From DATDAW01 sp036524675 (GTDB lineage: Bacteria > Verrucomicrobiota > Verrucomicrobiia > Chthoniobacterales > DASVRZ01), in assembly GCA_036524675.1 (NCBI GenBank), contig DATDBU010000074.1, forward strand, positions 1 to 42,804: a stretch of 42,804 bases of DNA. Reading direction: 5' to 3'. Of this stretch, positions 1 to 9,433 are shown piece after piece. Position numbers and translations under genes: made by a program. Within the stretch, counting starts at the first letter, position 1. Each line of letters starts with the position of its first letter. Below the pieces are notes generated by a model. It ran no database searches, was not told the DNA's origin, and saw nothing but the letters and a program-made list of their open reading frames with translations.

Positions 1-504
1 CATCGCACGTATACGGCAGAGAAGTTTTTCGCGCTCACCGAGAAAATTCGGGCTGCCCGCCCCGGAATTGCAATTACAACCGACGTCATTGTCGGTTTTC
101 CAGGCGAGACGGAGGAGGATTTTGCGGCTACGCGCGACTTGGTTGAACGCGTCGAATTCGATCACGCGTTCATATTCAGATACTCCAAGCGGAAAGACAC
201 GCCAGCGGCGGAGATGAATGGCCAACTCCCCGACGAGATCAAGGAAGCGCGGAACCAGACCTTGCTTCAAGTCGTTGATGGTATCGCTCGACGCAAAGCG
301 GATGCGCTCGTCGGGACCAATGTTGAAATTTTGTGCGAAGGCCCGAGTAAAACCAATTCAAACCGGCTTACCGGGCGGACGCGCACGAATAAAGTCGTCG
401 TTTTTGAAGGCGCCCAGAGGCATGTTGGACAGATTTTTGACGTGCGGATTACACATACGACGGGTTTTACGCTCTATGGCGATCCTGCGGTCTTGAATGC
501 GTAA
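1..504 (+). CDS. miaB: MiaB-type tRNA methylthiotransferase, C-terminal part
   Basis: The gene is cut by the left window edge; 167 codons remain. MiaB adds a 2-methylthio group to N6-isopentenyladenosine-37 of tRNAs. Visible are the end of the radical-SAM domain (TTDVIVGFPGETEEDF), the RYSKRKDTPAAEM segment typical of MiaB and its close relatives, and a TRAM RNA-binding domain over about the last 65 residues (RLTGRTRTNKVVVF, then GQIFDVRITHTTGFTLYG). The Fe-S cysteines lie outside the window. RimO or MtaB are possible alternatives because the N-terminus is missing, but the TPAAEM motif fits MiaB best. The next gene follows after 21 nt on the same strand. Confidence 0.82.
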   Translation, partial: HRTYTAEKFFALTEKIRAARPGIAITTDVIVGFPGETEEDFAATRDLVERVEFDHAFIFRYSKRKDTPAAEMNGQLPDEIKEARNQTLLQVVDGIARRKADALVGTNVEILCEGPSKTNSNRLTGRTRTNKVVVFEGAQRHVGQIFDVRITHTTGFTLYGDPAVLNA

Positions 505-525
505 TCAGCGAATTTTGAAATACCT

Positions 526-1077
526 ATGATTTATAGCGTGGACCTCAGGACAACAGGATTCATTACAGGAGCCGTGCTGCTGGTCGTTCATGTGCTCGCG
601 TTGATTTCGGGACCAACGGTAGTTCGGGCACTGAAGGATTTTCCTCGTTCGAGGCCCGCCGGGATTGGCCTGCTGACGGTCGCCGCGTTATGGGCGTTTT
701 TGCTTATCCGTTTCATGGATCTCGGAGAATTCAGTCACCTGCGTCCAATCCTGTCTGTCGTGATCCCGGCGGCGTATGTGTTGACGCTTTTTTTTGTGGA
801 CGAATTTCTCGCGGTGAGGGCGTTGGGGATGGTGATTTTACTGGTTGCGTGCGTCCTCCTCGATTCAGCGTTCTTGAAACCGGAGGTTTCACGGCTCGTG
901 CTCGTGACGCTGGCGTATGTGTGGATCGTTGCGGCTCTTTTTTGGATCGGAAAACCCTATCTGTTGCGCGACCAGATTGAATGGGTAACCGCCAAGACCG
1001 GCCGTTTCCAACTTGCGACGGTCTTGGGCGCGGCATATGGCGCCGCGTTACTATTTCTGGCCGCGACACGCTATTGA
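526..1077 (+). CDS. hypothetical six-helix membrane protein
   Basis: A 183-residue protein that I cannot assign to a named family. It is almost entirely membrane-spanning: about six hydrophobic helices, including FITGAVLLVVHVLALISG, GIGLLTVAALWAFLLIRF, LVLVTLAYVWIVAALFWIG and a last one ending at the C-terminus (LAAATRY region). It has no signal peptide with a cleavage site and no obvious catalytic motif. It starts 21 nt after miaB on the same strand, so the two are probably co-transcribed. The stop is followed by the convergent BamE-like gene. The function is unknown; an inner-membrane location is the only safe statement. Confidence 0.75.
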   Translation: MIYSVDLRTTGFITGAVLLVVHVLALISGPTVVRALKDFPRSRPAGIGLLTVAALWAFLLIRFMDLGEFSHLRPILSVVIPAAYVLTLFFVDEFLAVRALGMVILLVACVLLDSAFLKPEVSRLVLVTLAYVWIVAALFWIGKPYLLRDQIEWVTAKTGRFQLATVLGAAYGAALLFLAATRY

Positions 1078-1119
1078 CCCCCTCAAGCCATTCGCGGGAA
1101 CAGCTTCCGGATTCAGGCT

Positions 1120-1827
1120 CTAGTAGGATTCGACTTCAAGCGGAGGCGGAACGACGATGCTTGCCCGCCCATGCAATGAACCTTCGGTTTGATCGACAGC
1201 GGCAACGAGGCCGTCTTCAAATGTTATGGCGAGTTTTCCAGCAGGGATTTTAACGTAGATAATTTGTGTTACGTAGTTGCCGCGGTCGTCGTATCCGACT
1301 GTCTGTTGTGGAACGCGTTTGTAACGGACATACTCCCATAGCTCTTGGACGCCCTGCGCATCCTGGCGCTGGCTTTTCTTAGGAGGTTTGCCGAGACTCT
1401 CGAGGACTTCATCGGTCGTCATGCCTACGGCAACCTCATTCTTCTCAATCATGGCATCGACCTGCGCCTTGCGAAGGCCTGCTTTTTTGAGGTCGGCAAC
1501 GAAATCAGGGTTCATTTTTTCAAGATCGGCAGCTGGAAGCCAGCCGGAAACCTGACCCTGGCGGGCTTTTCCGATGACACGCACTTTGTCGTCGAGGATT
1601 GCCTGGATTTCGACGAACTGACCGCCAGCCAGGATGCCGAGTCCGCGTTCCAACCGAGCATCGTAATAAATCGTGGTGTCTTCCGGTACTTTCAGCCTAA
1701 GCGGCTTGTCGAGAATATCCTCGAGATACGTCGCGCCTGGTTCGCGGAAAACGGACGACTTGTCTGCGGCGAAAGTGGCTGCAGCAAGGCCAACTAGAGA
1801 AACCAGCGGGAGGAGGAAAGGCTTCAC
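1120..1827 (-). CDS. exported protein with SH3-like and BamE/SmpA-like regions
   Basis: A 235-residue predicted periplasmic protein. I chose the GTG at 1827 because it begins a clean signal peptide (VKPFLLPLVSLVGLAAATFA, then ADKSS); the longer frame starts with TTG and puts 17 charged residues before the signal. The middle (GILAGGQFVEIQAILDDKV to GQVSGWLPAADL) resembles a bacterial SH3-like fold. The later part, VGMTTDEVLESLGKPPK, followed by tryptophan- and tyrosine-rich strands and KLAITFEDGLV, resembles BamE/SmpA-type domains. The C-terminus is proline rich (VVPPPLEVESY). It lies 96 nt downstream of apt on the same strand. The true role is unknown; envelope assembly or wall binding is inference from the folds. 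Confidence 0.72.
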   Translation of the reverse strand: MKPFLLPLVSLVGLAAATFAADKSSVFREPGATYLEDILDKPLRLKVPEDTTIYYDARLERGLGILAGGQFVEIQAILDDKVRVIGKARQGQVSGWLPAADLEKMNPDFVADLKKAGLRKAQVDAMIEKNEVAVGMTTDEVLESLGKPPKKSQRQDAQGVQELWEYVRYKRVPQQTVGYDDRGNYVTQIIYVKIPAGKLAITFEDGLVAAVDQTEGSLHGRASIVVPPPLEVESY

Positions 1828-1923
1828 AGGACGCAATCTCGCTTTATTCGTTGAAGACGCAAAGAGATCGCGGGCCAAAGAAACCAGAGACGCGCGTCTG
1901 CGTTCTCTATTCGGCCTCGGCGG

Positions 1924-2451
1924 TTAATACTGCAAAAACGTCGTCACGGGAATTCCGGTGAGATTTTTCCGACCTCCAAGGAAGTCCAACTCGATGAGGA
2001 AAATTGCTTTAACGACTTCACCGCCGAGCTGGCGCACGAGGTTAACCGCTGCGGACGCTGTGCCGCCAGTAGCCAACAAATCGTCGATGAGAGCAACGCG
2101 TTCGCCAGGAGATACAGCGTCTTCGTGGATTTCCACGGTGTTCGTGCCGTATTCGAGCGTGTACGAGTGGTGCTGTGTTTTCCACGGCAGCTTTCCTTTT
2201 TTGCGCACGGGGATGAAGCCGAGGCCCAATGCATAGGCGACGGCCGCACCGAAAAGAAAACCTCGGGCGTCGATGCCGACCACTTTCTGAACGTTGGCAT
2301 CCTGAATTTGCGCGATAAAAAGATCGACTGCGGCACGAAATCCGTCGCCGTCGGCCAGAATCGGCGTGATGTCTTTGAATTGGATGCCCGGCTGCGGAAA
2401 ATCGGGGATCGTACGGATGAGGCGATGCAGGAGGGCGATTGGCTCAGACAT
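1924..2451 (-). CDS. apt: adenine phosphoribosyltransferase
   Basis: A 175-residue type I phosphoribosyltransferase that makes AMP from adenine and PRPP in cytoplasmic purine salvage. The start MSEPIALLHRLIRTIPDFPQPGIQFKD carries the family signature around FPxPGIxFxDI, residues 34 onward have DGFRAAVDLF, and VGIDARGFLFGAAVAYALGLGF is the conserved adenine-site segment. The PRPP-binding loop is VALIDDLLATGGTASAAVN near residue 120. The length matches the family (about 170-180). It is divergent from pdxJ, with 165 nt between the start codons. The window also encodes adenine deaminase (7580), so two competing fates for adenine are present. Confidence 0.96.
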   Translation of the reverse strand: MSEPIALLHRLIRTIPDFPQPGIQFKDITPILADGDGFRAAVDLFIAQIQDANVQKVVGIDARGFLFGAAVAYALGLGFIPVRKKGKLPWKTQHHSYTLEYGTNTVEIHEDAVSPGERVALIDDLLATGGTASAAVNLVRQLGGEVVKAIFLIELDFLGGRKNLTGIPVTTFLQY

Positions 2452-2616
2452 GGAACGCGATGAGTTTCGGTGAGCACCATCTTAGCGTCTTTGGTTCTTT
2501 GCGAGGCAATTTTCTGTTTTGCGAGCGAGGAGCAAACAGACGCAGCGTTTCAAAAATTGCTGTATCGCTGTTGCGGTTCGCGATCTCCGGCAACACATTG
2601 GACGCCCTTCCGTCCT

Positions 2617-3348
2617 ATGAAACTTGGAGTGAACATTGATCACGTCGCCACGCTGCGACAAGCCCGTTACGCCTCGATGCTTGACCATCCTAACGCCGAA
2701 CCGGGGATTGTTGAAGCGGCTTCCGCCTGCGAACGGGCTGGTGCTCATGGCATTACGGTTCATTTGCGAGCCGACCGCCGGCATATTCAGGATCAGGACG
2801 TTCGCCGGCTCCGCGACAGCATCGTCACCAAGCTCAATTTTGAAATGGGCAATACGAAGGAGATCCTGGCAATCGCTCTGCGGCTGCTGCCGGACGACGT
2901 ATGCATGGTGCCGGAACACCGGCAGGAGATTACCACAGAAGGTGGATTGGATGTCGTCAAACACCGCAAGGAGTTGAAACCCTCCATCCAACGTCTGCAG
3001 TCAGCCGGCATTCGCGTGAGCCTTTTTATTGATCCTGATCCCGACCAGGTCGAAGCGGCCGCTGAACTCGGAGTGGAAGCCGTTGAGCTCCACACCGGCG
3101 CCTTTGCCAATGCCCTCAAACACCTGCAGACCTTCGAATACGAACGTCTGGTCGAAGCCTCACAGCTCGGGGTCCGTTCCAGACTTCAAGTGAACGCCGG
3201 GCATGGCATCAACTACGTGAACATTGCGATTATCCGGCAGGTTCCCGGTTTGAGGGAGCTGAATATCGGTCACGCCATCGTTTCGCGGGCCATCTTCGTG
3301 GGGTTGGGGCATGCCGTTCGCGATATGCTCGACGCAATGAACGGGTGA
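2617..3348 (+). CDS. pdxJ: pyridoxine 5'-phosphate synthase
   Basis: A 243-residue enzyme that condenses 3-amino-2-oxopropyl phosphate with 1-deoxyxylulose 5-phosphate to pyridoxine 5'-phosphate, the last ring-closing step of DXP-dependent vitamin B6 synthesis. The ATG at 2617 gives the canonical N-terminus MKLGVNIDHVATLRQARY; the open frame runs 49 codons further upstream, but that part is not protein-like. Conserved blocks include HLRADRRHIQDQD, CMVPEHRQEITTEGGLDV with the catalytic glutamates, SLFIDPDPDQVEAA, VELHTGAFA, VNAGHGINYVN and ELNIGHAIVSRAIFVGL. The length equals the family norm. It is divergent from apt and followed after 90 nt by the GHL10 protein. Confidence 0.97.
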   Translation: MKLGVNIDHVATLRQARYASMLDHPNAEPGIVEAASACERAGAHGITVHLRADRRHIQDQDVRRLRDSIVTKLNFEMGNTKEILAIALRLLPDDVCMVPEHRQEITTEGGLDVVKHRKELKPSIQRLQSAGIRVSLFIDPDPDQVEAAAELGVEAVELHTGAFANALKHLQTFEYERLVEASQLGVRSRLQVNAGHGINYVNIAIIRQVPGLRELNIGHAIVSRAIFVGLGHAVRDMLDAMNG

Positions 3349-3438
3349 TGCCGAAGATCGCTTCTGCGACGCGCCGCTAAGACGGACTCAATAAAGCGTG
3401 GACTCCACCAAAAATCCCGGGCAAAACCTGTGTCCGGC

Positions 3439-4881
3439 ATGAGATTCGCGTTCTTTTCGCTCGTCATTTTCACTTTTGTTTCCGGCCTTTTTGCGGCGCC
3501 CGATCCGCCCGAACCCGTGCGAGAGTTTCGTGGCACGTGGGTTGCCTCCGTCTTCAATCTCGACTGGCCGTCCAGCAGCAAGCTTTCTGCCGCTGCGCAA
3601 CAGGCGGAACTTATCAACATTCTCAATCGTGCCCAGCGTCTTCGTCTGAACGCTGTCATACTGCAGGTTCGCCCGAGCAGCGACGCGCTTTACCGTTCGA
3701 GCTACGAACCCTGGTCTGCGTTTCTCACCGGTCGCATGGGCGGTGACCCTGGATATGATCCCCTCGCTTTCGCGGTCGCAGAAGCACACAAGCGAGGCCT
3801 CCAACTTCACGCGTGGTTCAATCCCTTCCGCGCCCTCGCCACGAAAACGGGTGGCGTCGCTCCGAACCACATCTCCCAGCGCCGTCCCCAATGGATCGTC
3901 CCTTTCGGCACCCAGCTATGGCTGGATCCTGGAATCCCGGAAGCGCGTGAATACGTCGTCCGAGTCATTCTCGACGCGGTAAGTCGCTACGATATCGATG
4001 GCGTTCATCTCGATGATTATTTCTACCCGTATCCAATCGCCGGTCGTCCCGAGTTTCCCGATGCGGTTTCGTGGCGTCGATACGGGCAGGGTTCTGGCAT
4101 GACGCGATCCGAGTGGCGTCGCGAAAACGTCAATCATTTCGTTCGAGATCTTTACGGCGCGATCAAGAGCGAAAAACGGGATGTTCTCTTCGGCATTAGT
4201 CCCTTTGGCATCTGGCGTCCCGGTGTTCCGGCGACGATATCCGCCGGACTCGACGCATATGAAACGCTATGCGCTGATTCAAGGAAATGGCTTCAGAATG
4301 GCTGGGTCGATTATCTGGCGCCGCAGCTCTACTGGCCAATCCAACCTGCCGAGCAAAGCTTTCCCGTTTTGCTCCGGTGGTGGGCCGATCAAAACGAAAA
4401 GAACCGTCATCTCTGGCCTGGCATCGCTACCGAGCGCATTGGCTCCAACCGGCCTGCAGCGGAACAAATCCGGCAAATTCAATTCGTGCGACGAACGATT
4501 GCTGATCCCGGTCACATTCATTGGAGCAACAAGAGCCTGGCTCGAAACCAGGGCGGTATCGCGACTCTTCTTGCGCAAGACGCATACTCAGAACCGGCTG
4601 TGGTGCCAGCATCGCCCTGGCTTGATCGTGACAGAGGATCCAAACCCAGCCTCAAACTGGCTTCCAACGGTGCAGGACAGCCTGCGATCGATTGGGCTGG
4701 CGGCGGCTCGGACAAGCTCAGCGGATACCTGGTGCAGTGGCAAACGCCGGCCGGCTGGCAATCTCAGATCGCGGGTGCGCGTACGCCAGGCATGATATGG
4801 CCCAATGGCGCGACCAGCGTCGCGGTGCGCAGCTTCACGCGGACCGGAATGTTGAGCCCGGTGGCGTGGTTGGAACGATGA
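3439..4881 (+). CDS. exported GHL10 (DUF187) glycosyl-hydrolase-like protein
   Basis: A 480-residue secreted protein. The ATG at 3439 begins a signal peptide (MRFAFFSLVIFTFVSGLFAA); a GTG three codons earlier is an alternative. The catalytic-barrel-like GHL10 domain covers about residues 30-370: REFRGTWVASVFNLDWPS, AVILQVRPSSDALYRS, GLQLHAWFNPFR, and DIDGVHLDDYFYPYP, with paired aspartates at the expected beta-4 end. Later come VDYLAPQLYWPI and HLWPGIATERIG. A small C-terminal beta-rich domain follows (about residues 390-480). Family members are thought to act on extracytoplasmic glycans, perhaps cell-wall sugars, but the substrate cannot be read from the sequence. It is probably independent of the upstream pdxJ. 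Confidence 0.88.
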   Translation: MRFAFFSLVIFTFVSGLFAAPDPPEPVREFRGTWVASVFNLDWPSSSKLSAAAQQAELINILNRAQRLRLNAVILQVRPSSDALYRSSYEPWSAFLTGRMGGDPGYDPLAFAVAEAHKRGLQLHAWFNPFRALATKTGGVAPNHISQRRPQWIVPFGTQLWLDPGIPEAREYVVRVILDAVSRYDIDGVHLDDYFYPYPIAGRPEFPDAVSWRRYGQGSGMTRSEWRRENVNHFVRDLYGAIKSEKRDVLFGISPFGIWRPGVPATISAGLDAYETLCADSRKWLQNGWVDYLAPQLYWPIQPAEQSFPVLLRWWADQNEKNRHLWPGIATERIGSNRPAAEQIRQIQFVRRTIADPGHIHWSNKSLARNQGGIATLLAQDAYSEPAVVPASPWLDRDRGSKPSLKLASNGAGQPAIDWAGGGSDKLSGYLVQWQTPAGWQSQIAGARTPGMIWPNGATSVAVRSFTRTGMLSPVAWLER

Positions 4882-5018
4882 TTGTTCTACGAGAACTGTG
4901 CCCGCTTAAACCGGTGAACCCAGATAGGTTGCAGATCATCGGGGAAAACCAAACCCAACCCGAATTCTGAAACCTTTGCTTTCCCTCGCCTCCAAATTTG
5001 AATAAATCATAACACGCC

Positions 5019-7481
5019 ATGGAAAAGCCCAGCGAATTCAAGTCCGTACTCACTCATTCCACTGCAGGACTTAAAGAGCTCATCGTTGAGCAACTCAAAT
5101 TTTACCTTGCTCGCGATCCGAAAACGGCGACAAAACGGGATTGGTGGCTGGCCACGTCCAAGGCCATTCAGACGCACGTCGTCGAGCGCATGCTCCACAC
5201 GCAAGAGAGTCATCACCAGGTCAACGCTCGTCGCGTTTACTATATGTCGCTCGAATTTTTGATGGGCCGGCTTTTTACGAACAGTTTGTTGAGTGCTGGC
5301 GTATTTGACGAGGTCGAGGCCGCGCTCAAAGAACTCGGGTACGACACAGAAACGTTGCGGCACGAAGAATATGACATGGGCCTCGGCAATGGCGGCTTGG
5401 GACGGCTCGCCGCGTGTTTTCTGGATTCGCTGGCCACGCTGGATCTTCCGGCAATCGGATACGGTATCCACTATCAATACGGCCTTTTTAAACAGGAATT
5501 TCGCAACGGGCACCAGGTCGAACTGCCCGACGCGTGGCTAACCTACGGGACTCCTTGGGAAATTGTCCGGCCGGAGCACACCATGGAGATCGATATTTAT
5601 GGCCACGTCGAAAATATTTTCGACGATCGAGGCAACTATCGTCCGCTGTGGACAGGCACCAAAAAACTTCGCGGAATTCCCTATGACATTCCGGTGCCGG
5701 GATATGGCACCAACACCGTCAATTACCTCCGCCTTTGGGAATCCCGCGCGTCGTCCGACTTCGATTTCGAGGCATTCAACCGTGGCGGCTACGAAGAGGC
5801 GGTCCGTGAAAAGAATGCCAGCGAGACTATCTCGAAGGTGCTTTATCCCAATGATAACACTGAAAGCGGCAAGGAACTGCGGCTGGCGCAGCAGTACTTC
5901 TTTGTTGCGTGTTCTCTCCGCGACATAATCCGCAGATTTAAGAAGGACAACGACGACTGGGAGGTGTTTCCCGAGAAAGTTGCCATTCAGCTCAATGACA
6001 CTCACCCGGCGGTCGCTATTGTCGAACTCCAGCGCCTGCTGCATGACGATTTTGGGCTTCCCTGGGAGAAGGCGTGGTCCATCGTCACCCGCACTTTTGC
6101 CTATACGAACCACACGCTTCTTCCGGAAGCGCTGGAAAAATGGAGCGTCCCTCTTTTCCAGAAAGTACTCCCGAGGCATCTACAGATCGCGCTTGAAATT
6201 AACCGCCGCTTTCTTCTCGAGGTCGAGCAGTTCTGGCCAGGGGACGTAAACAAGAAACGAATCCTATCGATAATCGAAGAAGGCCATACACAGATGCTCC
6301 GGATGGCGAATCTGAGCGTCATCGGCAGCTATTCCGTCAACGGCGTCGCTGAGCTTCACACGAAATTGCTAAAACGCGACCTTTTCCCGGAATTCGACGA
6401 GTTCTATCCCGGTAAATTTAACAACAAAACCAACGGCATCACGCCGCGCCGCTGGCTCCTGGCATGCAATCGCCGGCTCAGCGACCTCATTACCAGCAAA
6501 ATTAGCCATGGTTGGGAACGGGACCTCTACAAATTGCGCGCTCTCGAGGCATTCGCGGATGATGCGCAGTTCCAGGCGGACTTCATGGCGGTTAAACGCG
6601 CCAACAAGGTTGACCTGGCTAAGATGATCAAAGTTCAATGCGGCGTAACGGTGAACCCAGACGCATTGTTCGACGTGCAGATCAAGCGTCTGCACGAATA
6701 CAAGCGTCAGCATCTTAACCTGTTGCATATTCTGGCCCTCTACCGTCGTCTGCTGCAGGATCCGACTCTGGATATCGCGCCGCGCGTCTTTATTTTTGCC
6801 GCGAAAGCCGCTCCCGGCTATGCCATAGCGAAGACAATTATCAAGGCCATCAATTCGGTTGCCGCTCTGATTAACAACGACACGAGAATCAACGACCGGT
6901 TGAAGATTGTGTTCATGCCTAACTACCGCGTTTCCCTCGCGCAGCGGATTGTCCCGGCGGCAGATCTTTCCGAGCAGATTTCGACTGCCGGCAAGGAGGC
7001 ATCCGGGACGGGGAACATGAAGCTGGCTCTTAACGGAGCGCTGACGATTGGAACGCTCGACGGGGCCAACGTCGAGATCGGCGAGGAAGTCGGTTCAGAT
7101 AATATCTTTATTTTTGGACTAACAGTTCCCGAAGTCACCGAACTCGTGAACCAAGGGTACAAGCCTGCCGATTACTATGATGCGGATGAAGAATTGCGGT
7201 CCGTCGTCGACTGGCTGGGCAGCAACTATTTCACTCCCGACGAACCCGGCGTGCTGACGCCTCTGCGCGACAACCTCTACTATCACGACCCGTTTCTCGT
7301 GCTGGCCGATTTCCGCGCTTACTCGGATGCCCATATCCGGGTGGATGCTTTGTTTAGAGACAAGGCTCTTTGGGCAAAGAAAGCCATCTTTAACACGGCG
7401 CGAGTCGGCAAGTTTTCCAGCGACCGGACGATCCAGGAGTATGCGAAGGACATCTGGAAGCTCAATCCAGTGAGTGTCTAA
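5019..7481 (+). CDS. glgP: glycogen/alpha-glucan phosphorylase
   Basis: An 820-residue GT35 enzyme that releases glucose 1-phosphate from the non-reducing ends of glycogen or maltodextrin in the cytoplasm. Visible signatures are YYMSLEFLMGR near the N-terminus, GNGGLGRLAACFLDSLATL, the QLNDTHPAVAIVELQRLL segment, the DVQIKRLHEYKRQHLN block, and the PLP-lysine motif EASGTGNMKLALNGALTIGT near residue 665. The length matches the family (about 800-850). The ATG at 5019 is preceded by an AT-rich stretch. No adjacent glycogen synthase or branching enzyme is present, but glgX (30391) and a GH13 amylase (20848) in the window could cooperate in glucan breakdown. Confidence 0.97.
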   Translation: MEKPSEFKSVLTHSTAGLKELIVEQLKFYLARDPKTATKRDWWLATSKAIQTHVVERMLHTQESHHQVNARRVYYMSLEFLMGRLFTNSLLSAGVFDEVEAALKELGYDTETLRHEEYDMGLGNGGLGRLAACFLDSLATLDLPAIGYGIHYQYGLFKQEFRNGHQVELPDAWLTYGTPWEIVRPEHTMEIDIYGHVENIFDDRGNYRPLWTGTKKLRGIPYDIPVPGYGTNTVNYLRLWESRASSDFDFEAFNRGGYEEAVREKNASETISKVLYPNDNTESGKELRLAQQYFFVACSLRDIIRRFKKDNDDWEVFPEKVAIQLNDTHPAVAIVELQRLLHDDFGLPWEKAWSIVTRTFAYTNHTLLPEALEKWSVPLFQKVLPRHLQIALEINRRFLLEVEQFWPGDVNKKRILSIIEEGHTQMLRMANLSVIGSYSVNGVAELHTKLLKRDLFPEFDEFYPGKFNNKTNGITPRRWLLACNRRLSDLITSKISHGWERDLYKLRALEAFADDAQFQADFMAVKRANKVDLAKMIKVQCGVTVNPDALFDVQIKRLHEYKRQHLNLLHILALYRRLLQDPTLDIAPRVFIFAAKAAPGYAIAKTIIKAINSVAALINNDTRINDRLKIVFMPNYRVSLAQRIVPAADLSEQISTAGKEASGTGNMKLALNGALTIGTLDGANVEIGEEVGSDNIFIFGLTVPEVTELVNQGYKPADYYDADEELRSVVDWLGSNYFTPDEPGVLTPLRDNLYYHDPFLVLADFRAYSDAHIRVDALFRDKALWAKKAIFNTARVGKFSSDRTIQEYAKDIWKLNPVSV

Positions 7482-7579
7482 CCTCACGACTCCTTCGTTT
7501 GACGGAGTGCGTCCTGCCTAAGGTGGGCTGCGATGTTTTCTGCCGTTTTTCTGCGCCAATTCAAAGTTAACATTTACTA

Positions 7580-9379
7580 ATGACCCGATTCTCTGTCCTG
7601 CCGCTCTGGAAAGTTACCCGCCAATTGGCCGATGTGGCTGCAGGACGGACAGCGCCAGATTTGGTAATTACCGGAGCGCGCGTGCTTTCCACGTACACCG
7701 AAAGGATACACGCGGAGAAAGAAATATGGATCTCCGCCGGGCGTATCGCGGCAGTCAAACCGGCAGGGAGCTTTAGGGGATCCACAGCTGTTTACGATGC
7801 GGTTGGGGGAATCCTGGCTCCTGGGTTGGTCGACCCGCATGTGCATATCGAGAGCAGTATGGTGACAGCTTGCGCGTACGCGGAGGGTGCGCTGCTCAAC
7901 GGAACGACCACGATATTTTGTGATAGCCACGAAATCGGCAATGTGTGCGATGTCGATGGCATTGAGTGGATGCTCGAAGACGCCAGGCAGGCGCCACTCT
8001 CCGTTTATCTGACAGTTCCCAGCACAGTTCCAGCCACATCGTCGGTGTTCGAAACAGCTGGCGGCGATTTGGTTCCCGAAAAAATTGGGGCGCTTTTTGA
8101 TAAATGGCCGGAAGCGTTGTCGCTCGGGGAAAAGATGGATTTCGTGCAGGTAACTTTGGGCGATGAGCGTAGTCATGCGATCATCGCCGAAGCGTTGAAG
8201 CGGGGACGCCCGGTTTGCGGGCATGTTTACGGACGGGAATTTGTCGCGGCATATGCGGCGAGCGGGGTGACGGACACGCACGAGGCGATTGACCGGGACA
8301 TTGCCGACGACATGCTGGAAGCCGGCATCTGGGTCTTCTTGCGCGGGGGAAATCCGGCGACGCCCTGGCACAGCCTGCCCGAGGCGGTCAAGGCCGTGAC
8401 CGAGCTGGGTGCCTCGACCAAACGCGTTTGCGTGTGTACCGACGACCGGGATGCGGATGACTTGTTTCGGTTCGGCATGGATTGGGTGACGCGGCAGTTG
8501 CTCGTTGCGGGGATCGAGCCGGCCCAGGCGTGGAGTATGGGATCATTGCACCCAGCGACGCGGTATGGGCTGGATGGTGAGTTTGGCGCATTGGGGCATT
8601 CGCGACGGGCGGATATCGTTCTGCTAAACGATGCGTTGGAAGTGCAAAACACGTGGTATGGCGGGGAATTGCTGGTGGAAAATAGGAAAGTGACGTCGCG
8701 TCTGGATGCGGCCTTGTCAGCCCCTTACCAATATCCTCCCCGGGCCTATCGAACCGTCGTTTTGCCTCCTGCCGAATCACTCAAATTGACGCCTGATCTG
8801 CCGGAGCAACCCGCCGTTGCCAATGTGATCCGGACAGCACTGCCGGGTATCCTGCTGTTTCACGAAAAGGTCGATATCGATCCGACCGGGAAAACGTGGG
8901 ACGCTGTTCTGTCGGAATACGAGCTATGCTTTGTCGCGGTCGTTGAGCGTTATGGAAAATCGGGCGGTGTCGGGCATGGCCTGTTACAGAATTTCGGGCT
9001 GAAGTCGGGCGCTGTGGCGAGCACGGTTGGCCACGACGCGCACAATTTGATCGTAGCCGGAACGAATGAGGCGGATATGCAAGTGGCTGTGAAAACGCTG
9101 CGCGAAACCAACGGCGGAGTGGTCGTGGTGCGCGAAGGCGCGGTAATAGCGTTGGTGGAACTGCCGATAGCCGGTTTGCTTTCGGATAAACGTGCAACCG
9201 TCGTGGCAGCAGAAACAATCGCGCTGAAAAAAGCGTGGGAGGAAGCGGGCTGCACGCTGCCGTACATGGGATTCAACTTGATCCCGCTGTCAGTGATTCC
9301 GGAGATACGGATCACGGACAAGGGGCTCGTTTTGGTGCCTGAGCTGGAGATCGTGCCACTGTGGGAAGACAGGACATGA
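7580..9379 (+). CDS. ade: adenine deaminase
   Basis: A 599-residue amidohydrolase-superfamily enzyme that converts adenine to hypoxanthine plus ammonia. Metal-site motifs are visible: LVDPHVHIESSMVTACAYA (HxH), FCDSHEIGNV, GHVYGREFVAAYAASGVTDTHE, and CTDDRDADDLF with the aspartates after the fourth histidine block. The later GLLQNFGLKSGAVASTVGHDAHN is the adenine-deaminase C-terminal signature that sets it apart from other amidohydrolases. The length agrees with the family (about 580-600). It starts 98 nt after glgP on the same strand and converges on the kinase gene. Confidence 0.94.
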   Translation: MTRFSVLPLWKVTRQLADVAAGRTAPDLVITGARVLSTYTERIHAEKEIWISAGRIAAVKPAGSFRGSTAVYDAVGGILAPGLVDPHVHIESSMVTACAYAEGALLNGTTTIFCDSHEIGNVCDVDGIEWMLEDARQAPLSVYLTVPSTVPATSSVFETAGGDLVPEKIGALFDKWPEALSLGEKMDFVQVTLGDERSHAIIAEALKRGRPVCGHVYGREFVAAYAASGVTDTHEAIDRDIADDMLEAGIWVFLRGGNPATPWHSLPEAVKAVTELGASTKRVCVCTDDRDADDLFRFGMDWVTRQLLVAGIEPAQAWSMGSLHPATRYGLDGEFGALGHSRRADIVLLNDALEVQNTWYGGELLVENRKVTSRLDAALSAPYQYPPRAYRTVVLPPAESLKLTPDLPEQPAVANVIRTALPGILLFHEKVDIDPTGKTWDAVLSEYELCFVAVVERYGKSGGVGHGLLQNFGLKSGAVASTVGHDAHNLIVAGTNEADMQVAVKTLRETNGGVVVVREGAVIALVELPIAGLLSDKRATVVAAETIALKKAWEEAGCTLPYMGFNLIPLSVIPEIRITDKGLVLVPELEIVPLWEDRT

Positions 9380-9390
9380 GTCAGAAATCG

Positions 9391-9433
9391 GAATGCAGAA
9401 TGCAGAAGTGAAATCGTTTTTCATTCTGCATTC
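9391..9433. terminator. 12-bp perfect inverted repeat between convergent genes
   Basis: GAATGCAGAATG (9391-9402) is mirrored by CATTCTGCATTC (9422-9433), with a 19-nt loop ending in a T-run. It fills the 54-nt gap between the stops of ade and the kinase gene, so it may end transcription from both sides. The arms also contain a short direct repeat (ATGCAGA), so a dispersed REP-like element is an alternative. Confidence 0.55.
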